A stretch of DNA of 64,000 nucleotides. Source: an uncultured Candidatus Puniceispirillum sp. Lineage in GTDB: Bacteria; Pseudomonadota; Alphaproteobacteria; Puniceispirillales; Puniceispirillaceae. This document shows positions 10,725-20,174 of this stretch, piece by piece (the stretch's first letter is position 1; each line of letters opens with the position of its first letter). The notes under the pieces were generated by a model that ran no database searches, was not told the origin of the DNA, and saw only the letters and a list, made by a program, of their open reading frames with translations. Where the stretch lies: assembly GCA_905182545.1 (NCBI GenBank), contig CAJJBY010000009.1:84149-148148 (forward strand). The letters are read 5' to 3'. The translations under genes and the position numbers were made by a program.

Positions 10725-10967
10725 ATGATGATCAAGCGATCCATGACCATTCACGGACACCGGACAAGCGTGTCATTGGAACAGCCTTTTTGGGACGTGC
10801 TGCAGGATATTGCAGCCAGTCGTGGGCAATCAATTGCCAGCCTTGTGCAAAATATTGACCGCAAACGTGATGGCGGGCTGTCATCGGCCTTGCGGCTATT
10901 CGTTCTGGCCGAATTAAAAAAAGAAACTGCCGCTGTTAAGACAGATATAAAGCCGCTGGATCACTAG
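10725..10967 (+). CDS. ribbon-helix-helix domain protein
   Basis: 80 aa; RSMTIHGHRTSVSLEQPFWDVLQDIAASRGQSIASLVQNID is typical of alphaproteobacterial RHH_4 proteins. Confidence 0.85.
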   Translation: MMIKRSMTIHGHRTSVSLEQPFWDVLQDIAASRGQSIASLVQNIDRKRDGGLSSALRLFVLAELKKETAAVKTDIKPLDH

Positions 10968-11051
10968 CCTTTTTGGGATTATAAGTCGTTTGGGTTGGCA
11001 TTTTAGTGCCGCAGATAAACGAGTCCTGCGAATAGATAGGAACCATCGCAT

Positions 11052-11774
11052 ATGCATATCGCAATTCTTTTGGCGGGTCATACCAACAAGGCGATGCCCC
11101 AGCGCTTTCATGATTATAATGATATGTTCAGCGATCTTTTTGCCAGCCTTCCAGTCGGCAAGAATTTCCGATTTACCACATTGGCAGTGGTCGATGACGT
11201 GTTTCCAGCGCAAATTGACGATTATGACGGCTATCTTGTTTCCGGTTCCGCCTATGGTGTTTATGACGATGCGCCATTCATTCTGAAATTAATGGATTTT
11301 CTGCGCCAGATCTATGCTGCCAAAAAGCCGCTTGCCGGCGTTTGTTTCGGTCATCAGATCATTGCTCATGCGCTTGGCGGCCATGCCCGCAAATGGGATA
11401 AAGGCTGGGGTCTTGGCGTCAAGGAACTGGCCTTAACCGACCTTCCAGATTGGATTGAAACCAGCCGTGACAAAATCAATCTGATTCATGTTCATCAAGA
11501 TCAGGTGACCAGCCTTCCCGATGGGGCACGGCGCATTGCCAGCGCCAACCATTGCGCAAATGCTGCTTTTGTTATCGGGGATGATGTTTTTGCCATTCAG
11601 GGTCATCCCGAATTTGACGCTGACTATACCGATGCGCTTTCCAACCTGCTTGTTGATAGGGCCGGTGCCGATTGCGTCAATGAAAGTCGTCAATCGCTTG
11701 CCACACCGCATGATGGCAAATTGGTTGCAAGCTGGATTTTAGCGTTTTTTGCCAAACATGCGCCAACAGGATAA
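11052..11774 (+). CDS. class I glutamine amidotransferase-like protein
   Basis: 240 aa; GVCFGHQIIAHALGG nucleophile elbow, IQGHPEFD. Confidence 0.92.
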   Translation: MHIAILLAGHTNKAMPQRFHDYNDMFSDLFASLPVGKNFRFTTLAVVDDVFPAQIDDYDGYLVSGSAYGVYDDAPFILKLMDFLRQIYAAKKPLAGVCFGHQIIAHALGGHARKWDKGWGLGVKELALTDLPDWIETSRDKINLIHVHQDQVTSLPDGARRIASANHCANAAFVIGDDVFAIQGHPEFDADYTDALSNLLVDRAGADCVNESRQSLATPHDGKLVASWILAFFAKHAPTG

Positions 11775-11835
11775 TCGCATTTGCGGGTGATCGGCGTAAT
11801 TTGCTACCTGGCACCAAACCAAAAGGAATAATCGC

Positions 11836-13838
11836 ATGTCACTTGTAATCGGCCTTGATACTGGCGGCACCTACACTGATGCGGCGCTTCTTGATGTTGA
11901 TCGCGGCGTTGTTTTAGCAACCGGCAAGGCGCTGACCACACGCGATGATTTGTCGGTTGGTCTTGGCGGTGCCATTGCCAAAGTTCTTGCCAATTTTGAC
12001 GGTACGCCAGATGATATCAAGATGGTGTCGCTGTCGACAACGCTTGCCACCAACGCTGTTGTTGAGGGTGTTGGCGGACGCGTTGGCTTGTTTTTGATCG
12101 GATTTGACGAGGCTGCGCTTGAACGCGCCGATCTGGCGCGCGCCCTTGGACAGGATCCGGTCTATTTCATCAATGGCGGCCATCGCCCCGATGGCGGCAT
12201 TCAAGCACCATTAGACATTGCCGCACTCGATGCTGCCGCGCATAAGCTGAAATCCGAAGTCTCGGCCTTTGCGGTTGCTGGTCATTTTGCCACGCGAAAC
12301 CCACTTCATGAGACTGAAACCCGCGATTTGCTTCGTGAAATAACCGGCCTTCCCATCACCTGCAGCCATGAATTATCTTCATCGCTTGGTGGGCCGCGAC
12401 GCGCCCTGACCGCGGTGTTGAATGCCCGCCTGATCAATCTTTTGGAACGGCTAATTACCGCCACGCAAAACATCATGTCACAACAAGGCCTGACTTGCCC
12501 GCTGATGGTGGTCAAGGGTGATGGCTCGCTGCTTCAGGCCGATTTTGCCCTGTCGCGTCCGGTTGAAACCGTTTTGTCGGGCCCAGCCGCCAGCCTTTCC
12601 GGCGCGGCGTTTCTGGCTGGTGCAAAATCAGCCTTGATTGCCGATATTGGCGGCACCACAACCGATATTGCCTTTTTGCATAATGGCACGCCACGCTTGA
12701 AAAAAGACGGTGCCTTTGTTGGCGGCTGGCAAACAATGGTCGAGGCCGCCGAGATACGAACCTACGGACTTGGTGGCGACAGCGAGGTCATGCCAATCTT
12801 GCGCGGCAGAACGGGCGGGCTTACCCTTGGCCCAAGACGGGCAACGCCGCTGTCCTTGCTGGCGCTGCGCTGGCCGACATTAAAGGACCTTCTTTCCCGC
12901 CAGCTTGATCTGGCCGTGCCAATGGCCACTGATGCGCGTTTCGTCTTTCCGATCATGCCTGATGGCGTTCCACAATGGCTTACGCGTTCGGAAATCAGGC
13001 TTGCCAAGAAAGCCATTGCCGTTGGCCCCGCGCCGGTTGCTGAACTGGCGGCAACGCAATTGGCGCTTGGCGCGGTTGACCGATTGATCAGCCGCGGGCT
13101 TCTTGGCCTGTCCAGCTTTACCCCGACCGATGCTGCGCATGTCTCGGGTGCCTTTACCGAATTTGACGATGAGGCTGCCATGCTTGGCGCAAAATTAATG
13201 GCACGCCAGCGCAATGGGGCCGGCATTGCAATTGCGACAACACCGCTAGATCTTGCCGAACTGGCTCTTGATGAATTGCACCGGCGATCGGCTTTGGCAC
13301 TGACGGATGCCGCCTTGGCGCATGAAGGCGGCGGCGAAGCGGCAATTTCCAGCAATCCGCTTCTGGCACAATCATTTCGCAAAACACCGGCAATAACGAC
13401 CAGCTTGTCTCGGTTGGGGTAAAATTAAATACTGATCTAATTGCGCTTGGCGCATCAGCCGCCACCCATTACCCTCCAATCGCCAACGCGATGGGGGTTG
13501 TGCTGACGGTTCCTAATCATGCCGATGTTGCTGGCGCGGTTGGCGCAGCGGCCGGATCGGTTCGCCAGCGGGTGATGGTTTCGATTACCCAGCCTGCCGA
13601 AACAAAATTCCGCATTCATCTTGCCGATGGCCCAATTGATAAATCCAGCCTTGATGACGCGCTTGCCACCGCACGGATTGCGGCAAAACAGCTTGCAGAA
13701 GCGCGCGCCAAAAGCGCCGGTGCCACCAAAATTGATCTTCATCTTGAAGAAGACATAAAGCTGGTGCCATTATCATCGAATAAGGACTTGTTTATCGAGG
13801 CGCTTATCTATGCCACCGCCAAAGGCCGCGCAATTTAG
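11836..13838 (+). CDS. hydantoinase/oxoprolinase family protein (HyuA-like), one frameshift near 13381-13395
   Basis: ORF 11836..13422 (MSLVIGLDTGGTYTDAALLD...IADIGGTTTDIAFL) continues in another frame as NNDQLVSVGVKLNTDLIALGASAATHYPPIANAMGVVLTVPNHADVAGAVGAAAG up to 13838. Confidence 0.88.
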
Positions 13839-13899
13839 GCCCCACGCGCGCTAGAGCAAACGCTGGCGCATCACATCACCACCATCAAGATCAACCGTT

Positions 13900-14058
13900 G
13901 CATATGTAGAGCAGTTGGTACCATTCACTGATCGTTGGCTGGCAACTGGCAAAGGCTACCATATCGTATCCGATGCATGCAGGCCACATCGAGAAGTAGA
14001 TGAGTTCGCAGGATGGTTGGCGGATGAGTTAGTATTTGAAGCTGCTTCATCTTCATAA
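13900..14058 (+). pseudogene. C-terminal remnant of a LysR-type (GcvA-like) transcriptional regulator
   Basis: + frame reads VAYVEQLVPFTDRWLATGKGYHIVSDACRPHREVDEFAGWLADELVFEAASSS*, typical of the end of a LysR substrate domain; no start codon or DNA-binding half. Confidence 0.65.
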
Positions 14059-14108
14059 ACGGCTGTGGCCACGCAATCTTCGTGACAGACGATCCAAAAT
14101 GCAAGGGT

Positions 14109-14185
14109 TGGTGGGCCCGGCAGGACTCGAACCTGCAACAACACGGTTATGAGCCGTGGGTTCTAACCAATTGAACTACAGGCCC
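14109..14185 (-). tRNA. tRNA-Ile2 (CAU anticodon, expected lysidine-modified) with encoded CCA
   Basis: Reverse complement GGGCCTGTAGTTCAATTGGTTAGAACCCACGGCTCATAACCGTGTTGTTGCAGGTTCGAGTCCTGCCGGGCCCACCA; full cloverleaf, GGTTCGAGTCC T-arm, CAT in the anticodon loop; acceptor resembles Ile2 rather than Met. Confidence 0.93.
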
Positions 14186-14281
14186 CACCCCTTTGGCGGG
14201 TCGATGACAAGCGCTAACGCCAGCCCCTTTCCCCGCAACAGATATATTCACGGCGCGCCCCATCAGGCATGCCGTATAAAC

Positions 14282-16322
14282 CTAGCTTTCGAGAAAGCTA
14301 CGCAATTTACGCGACCGTGACGGATGCTTTAGCTTGCGAAGCGCCTTGGCCTCGATTTGCCGGATACGTTCGCGCGTTACGCTAAATTGCTGGCCAACTT
14401 CTTCCAACGTGTGATCGGTATTCATGCCAATGCCAAACCGCATGCGCAAGACGCGTTCTTCACGCGCTGTCAGGCTGGCCAGAACACGCGTTGTGGTTTC
14501 GCGCAAATTGGCATGGATGGCGGCGTCAAGCGGTTGCACAGCATTTTTATCTTCGATGAAATCACCAAGATGGCTGTCTTCCTCATCACCAATTGGGGTT
14601 TCAAGACTGATTGGCTCTTTGGCAATCTTCAAAACCTTACGGACTTTATCAATCGGCATAGACAGTTTTTCAGCAAGCTCTTCGGGTGTTGGCTCACGAC
14701 CAATTTCATGCAGCATCTGGCGCGATGTACGAACCAGCTTGTTGATTGTTTCGATCATATGAACCGGAATCCGGATCGTGCGCGCCTGATCTGCAATCGA
14801 GCGCGTGATGGCCTGTCTAATCCACCATGTTGCATAGGTCGAAAATTTATAGCCACGCCGATATTCAAATTTATCAACCGCCTTCATCAGGCCGATGTTG
14901 CCCTCTTGAATAAGATCGAGAAATTGTAGGCCGCGATTGGTGTATTTCTTGGCAATCGAAATCACCAGCCGCAAATTGGCTTCGACCATTTCTTTTTTAG
15001 CGCGCGCTGCTTCGCGCTGGCCACGCTGGATGGTTTGGATCACTTCACGGAATTCAGGAACCGACAGACCAATATCATCAACAACAAGCTTGATTTTGTC
15101 GCGCAGTTCGGCAATTTCATCAGCACTATTGGTCAACAGCTTTTTCCAGGCCTTGTTGTTAAAGCCAGTGCCAGGCCAATCGTCACAAATCTCGCGGCCG
15201 TTCCATGCACCAATCATCTGAACGCGGGTTACGCCATTATCGGTGGCAAGGCGCATCAGGCGGCCTTCAACCTGGGTAACATGCCGGTTCAGGGTAAAGA
15301 CTTGCTCGCTCAAGGCTTCAATCCGGTTCGGGTTGAAAATCACCCCTTCCATCAATTCACACAGCTTGACTTTAATCTCAAAATGCGTGGTTTCGCTTTT
15401 TTGGACAAGCGGCTGTTCCTTGGCCATACGGGCAAGGCGACGATCCTGGCTTTTGACAAAGGCCTTATAGGTTGTGCCAACTTCGTCAAGAAGCGCCATC
15501 ACATCATCACGAACGGCATCTTCCAGCGCGGCAAGCGATAGGTTCAGATCGTCATTTTCATCATTATCATTGTGCGAGTCACGGGTTGATGTGTCGGTAT
15601 CGCTATCCCGACTTTCATCATCCTCATCTTCGTCTTCTTCTTCTTCTTCGTCTTCAATTTCTTCTTCTTCGTCTTCGAGGTCTATCCTCGAGGTCATTAT
15701 CAGGAATGTCATCGCCGAGAGGGTTGACGGTGTTCTGGTCGATCAGCGGGTTACCGTTAATTTTGGCGTAAGTGGCTTCAAGATCGATAATATCGCGAAG
15801 CGGAACAACGCCATCGGCAATCTGGTCACGCCAATGCATCAAGGCGCGAATGGTCAATGGTGATTCACAAATGCCACCAATCATCATTTCACGGCCAGCT
15901 TCGATCCGTTTGGCAATGGCAATTTCGCCCTCGCGCGATAACAGCTCGACACTACCCATTTCGCGGAGATACATCCGCACCGGATCATCGGTACCCGATA
16001 CATCACTATCGGACAGATTGCCTGCGGCGCGGCCTTCTTCGGTTGCCTCGTCATCACTGTCGCTTTCAGCGCTATCAATAACTGAAACGCCCATCTCGTT
16101 CAAAGATGACATCACATCATCAATCTGTTCGGATGTGTAATCTTCGGCAGGGAGCGCCGCGTTCAGCTCGTCATGCGTAACAAAACCGCGTTCCTTGCCA
16201 AGCTTCATCAAGGTTTTGATGGTTTGCTGAGCTGCGTCGAGGCTGGCCGCTTCGGCTGCTTCTGGCGTGTTCTGCTCAGGTTCGGCTTGTTTTTTTGCTT
16301 TACTGGCCATTTTGTTGCTCAT
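14282..16322 (-). CDS. rpoD: RNA polymerase sigma factor RpoD (sigma-70), one frameshift near 15677-15690
   Basis: ORFs 15654..16379 ([12 protein letters not shown]... [22 protein letters not shown]) and 14282..15712 ([74 protein letters not shown]...). Confidence 0.95.
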
Positions 16323-16432
16323 ATTCCTGTCCGGCTGCGCACCCAACCGAATGCGCTTGACCCGGTGTTGTTGCATCAAATGTCATTTACCTGCCATTTC
16401 GGCAAAGCCTGTGGGCAGAGGCCCGGTATTAT

Positions 16433-18117
16433 CTATTTTTTTGAGGTGCCAGCCTGCGAAAACAATCCGGACTTACCGCCAACAAGTTGAAGTAATTCAC
16501 CTAGATGCATCGCGGCTTTGTCGTTTGACAATGTGGCTCGGATCAAATGGCAGTCTGGCTTTCATGTCATCCCCCGTCACTGCCGCCAATACATCACCCA
16601 AATTCAGATCCCTGTAGATGATAGTTTATCGCTGCTGCGTCAAGGTCTGGATCGCGGATTACCGCGTCAATAAGTGCTTTTTTCAGGCTTTCGAGTGTTT
16701 GATCCCCCGAATCGAGCATCAACAAGGCCTCAAAATTGGCAGAAACCAAGGATGGATGCGCCAATAATATTGCCACAACCGCACGATGCCGATTAATCAG
16801 CCCTGTTTGCGGCCGAAACGCGCGCCGCGGTGCCACCATTGATGATATGCCACGAATTTGATTACGCATTGCGGCGATTCGGCTTTCGATTTCATCACCA
16901 TAGGCGCTTCGTACCTGATTATTGCCAATGCTGCGAACATGGCCGCGAACCGCCTGCCAGAATTGCGCCCGCGCCTCGGGCTGGCGAATATCAAATTCGG
17001 CCTGTGTCTGTTCCCACAGACTATCAACAAGTGACCGCGCCGTGCCAATCAATTTGCGAAACCCCTCAGGCCCGCTTGCCGCAATTAGATCGTCAGGATC
17101 CATGCCTTGAGGAAGCGCCGCCAGCCGCACCGATCGTCCGGGCTCGAGAAGCGGTAAAATCCGTTCAAGGGCGCGCGTTTGCGCCCGTTGTCCGGCAGCA
17201 TCACCGTCAAAGCACAAAACCGGTTCATCATGCAATTTCCACAACAGCGCAATCTGTTCAGGCGTCAAGGCCGTGCCAAGCGGTGCCACTGCCGCAGCAG
17301 CGCCGCTGCGATGAATGGCAATCACATCCATATAGCCCTCAGCAACAACAAGAGGCAGATTCCGGCGAAGCCCTTCACGCGCTTGAACCCATCCATAAAG
17401 AACGGCTTTTTTCGAAAAGGTCGGCCCCTCGCCCGAATTCAGATATTTTGGCTGGGCATCACCAAGCGCCCGCGCGCCAAAGGCAATCACCTTGCCTTGT
17501 CTGTTTTCGATCGGAAACATGACGCGGTCGCGAAAATAATCATAAAGACTGCCATCACGATCCGACTTACGGATCACACCCGCGGCAAGCATATCCTCAT
17601 CGGAAAAGCCCTTATCCTTTAACGCGGCACGCAGCCCCATTCGCGGCGAATAGCCAATCCGGTAGGTTTTCACAATCGCCGAATCGAGCCTGCGCTGCTT
17701 TAAATAGCGGGTTGCATTGCGGCCACCATCAAGCTGCATTGCGGCTTCGAAAAACAAGGTTGTCTCTTCCAGAATTTCAAGCGCGGCCTTGCGCTGACGT
17801 GATGTGGCCAGATCTTGTGGAACTGTGCTCGGCACGGCCAATCCGGCCATTTCGGCAAGACGTTCAACTGCTTCCATAAATTCCAAACCATCCATTTCAC
17901 GAAGAAACGAAATCGCATCTCCATGAACACCACATCCAAAACAATGGTAAAACCCATCATCATCAACAACGGAAAAAGACGGGGTTTTTTCGGCATGAAA
18001 CGGACATAGACCGCTGTGACGGCGGCCTTTGCGGATCAGCTTTACCCGCCGCCCAACAACATCGGAAAGCGGCACGCGTTGGCGAAGATCTTCGATAAAT
18101 TCGGGCGGCACCGCCAT
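16433..18117 (-). CDS. dnaG: DNA primase; C-terminus probably extended beyond the 16594 stop by frameshifts
   Basis: ORF 16594..18117: FIEDLRQRVPLSDVVGRRVKLIRKGRRHSGLCPFHAEKTPSFSV, CHC2 zinc finger, EGYMDVIA Toprim; adjacent frames continue coding-like sequence (DLNLGDVLAAVTGDDMKARLPF, then LIRATLSNDKAAMHLGELLQLVGG) to a stop at 16433. Confidence 0.85.
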
Positions 18118-18327
18118 AATTTAAAGCTCCGCTTGGCTGGTCAGCTAAAAGAGGTTTCAGTGATGGGGTCACTGTTGGCCAGCAACCATATTTATCGATA
18201 TCATAAACTGAGGCGTCAAAACCACCAAATTTGGCAAGGTCGATCAACTTGGCATCAGGCGGGCAGGATCAGAACGTCTTAAAACCGCGATAAATAACGA
18301 ACTTGTTAGGTACAGTGAAAAGGCTGA

Positions 18328-18789
18328 TCAGCTTTTTCCCATCAGGGCTGTCTTGACCGCCTGACTGGCAGCCGAAAAATCCATCTGGCCAGCGTAATTG
18401 CTTTTCAAAAAGCCCATCACCTGCCCCATATCCTTGACCGATGCTGCGCTTGTTTGTTCGATGGCAACGGCAATTGCCGACTTCATTTCGTCATCACTTA
18501 GCTGGGCTGGCAAAAATCCTTTGATGATGGTAATTTCGGCTTCTTCAGCGTCGGCCAGTTCGGGGCGCCCACCATCATTATACATTTTTGCTGATTCGGT
18601 GCGTTGCTTGATCATCGTCTGTAACAGGCCAAGGATATCATCATCGCTGATGCCATCAGGATTGCCATTGCCTCTTGCAGCGATGTCACGATCTTTCAGG
18701 GCAGCCATAATAAGCCGCATTGTGCCTAAAGCTGCCTGATCCTTATCCTTTAATGCCTGCTTCATTGCTGCTGCAATATTTTCGCGCAT
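18328..18789 (-). CDS. GatB/YqeY domain protein
   Basis: MRENIAAAMKQALKDKDQAALGTMRLIMAALKDRDIAARG ... MGQVMGFLKSNYAGQMD. Confidence 0.93.
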   Translation of the reverse strand: MRENIAAAMKQALKDKDQAALGTMRLIMAALKDRDIAARGNGNPDGISDDDILGLLQTMIKQRTESAKMYNDGGRPELADAEEAEITIIKGFLPAQLSDDEMKSAIAVAIEQTSAASVKDMGQVMGFLKSNYAGQMDFSAASQAVKTALMGKS

Positions 18790-18977
18790 GAGAATGTAAT
18801 CCTTTATGAAACCAATGAGGTGTCGCTCCAACTAAACGACGCGCTTTTACGTGACTAAAGCAAATGCTGCAAGCCCTCCTGCTTTGGCTTGACCAATTGC
18901 GTCTGCTCGGGTATCACAACATCCGTTTGGTAACATCGGTTTGCTAACGGGTTTCTTGTAGCAGGATATAGGATCAA

Positions 18978-20171
18978 ATGGGGCAGAAAATCAAGTCTGG
19001 CCAGTATTTTGCTGCGCTTCGCTCCAATCAGTACAATCCGACAGCAGCCCTCGTTCTTGAAGATGGATCTGTCTTCACCGGCTATGGATTCGGTGCCGCC
19101 ATCACCAATGTTGGCGAAATATGTTTCAACACATCAATGACTGGCTATCAGGAAATCCTGACCGACCCTTCCTATGCTGGACAGATCATCACTTTCACCT
19201 TTCCGCATATTGGCAATGTTGGCGCCAATAATCAGGATTTCGAGACCATAAAACCGGCCGCCTTGGGATTGATCGTTCGTCAAGCGGTCACCAATCCGGC
19301 AAGCTGGCGGGCAACAAGTGATCTTGATAGCTGGCTGAAAACGCATAATCTGCCCGGGATTAGCGGCATTGACACGCGCGCGCTGACCCGCCGCATTCGC
19401 GATCTTGGCGCACCGCGCGGCGCTTTGTGTCATGCGCCTGATGGCAATATTGACATTGACGCGCTTAAGGCACAGGCCGCCGCATGGCCTGGTCTGAAAA
19501 ACATGGATCTTGCGATTGATGTCACTTGTGACAATCCCCACGATTGGCATCAGGGAAGCTGGCAGATGGACAAATCAATCCACCTTGAAACGCCGTCCAA
19601 ATATAAAGTCGTGGCCATGGATTTTGGCTGCAAACACAATATTCTGCGCAGTCTTGAAGATGCTGGCTGCGCGGTTCACGTTGTGCCAGCGAATGCCACA
19701 GCTGACGAAATCATGGCCTTGCAGCCAGACGGCGTATTTTTATCAAATGGTCCCGGTGATCCGGCTGCAACCGCCGCTTATGCTGGCCCGCAGATTGCTA
19801 AGCTGATTGATCAAAATATGCCGGTATTTGGCATTTGTATCGGTCATCAGCTTATGGCCTGGGCGCTTGGTGCCAAAACCCACAAAATGGACCGCGGTCA
19901 TCGCGGCGCCAATCATCCGGTCAAAGACCTTGCCACTGGCAAGATCGAGATCACCAGCCAGAATCATGGTTTTGTGGTCGATCCGAACAGCCTGCCTGCC
20001 ACATTGGAAGTGTCGCATATTTCGCTTTTCGATCAATCGATCGAAGGGCTGCGTCACACCAGCAAACCTGCCTTTTGTGTTCAATATCACCCCGAATCAT
20101 CACCTGGACCACATGATTCGCGGTATCTGTTTGAACGATTTACCGACCTGATGGAAAAAACGAGAGCTTAA
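18978..20171 (+). CDS. carA: carbamoyl-phosphate synthase small subunit
   Basis: 397 aa; ALVLEDGSVFTGYGFG, FGICIGHQLMAWALG. Confidence 0.97.
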   Translation: MGQKIKSGQYFAALRSNQYNPTAALVLEDGSVFTGYGFGAAITNVGEICFNTSMTGYQEILTDPSYAGQIITFTFPHIGNVGANNQDFETIKPAALGLIVRQAVTNPASWRATSDLDSWLKTHNLPGISGIDTRALTRRIRDLGAPRGALCHAPDGNIDIDALKAQAAAWPGLKNMDLAIDVTCDNPHDWHQGSWQMDKSIHLETPSKYKVVAMDFGCKHNILRSLEDAGCAVHVVPANATADEIMALQPDGVFLSNGPGDPAATAAYAGPQIAKLIDQNMPVFGICIGHQLMAWALGAKTHKMDRGHRGANHPVKDLATGKIEITSQNHGFVVDPNSLPATLEVSHISLFDQSIEGLRHTSKPAFCVQYHPESSPGPHDSRYLFERFTDLMEKTRA

Positions 20172-20174
20172 GAT

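Noticed and set aside
12762-13382. 206-aa minus-strand ORF over the hydantoinase gene
   Set aside because: Ser/Ala/Arg-rich mirror translation of a real CDS
15600-15712. GA-rich acidic low-complexity tract in rpoD as a novel domain
   Set aside because: Acidic N-terminal insertions are common in alphaproteobacterial RpoD
14357-15863. Several long plus-strand ORFs over rpoD (e.g. 14357..14929, 15035..15541)
   Set aside because: Antisense to a strongly conserved sigma factor; no recognisable protein content
16830-17522. 230-aa plus-strand ORF over dnaG
   Set aside because: Antisense shadow, Gln/Pro/Arg-rich
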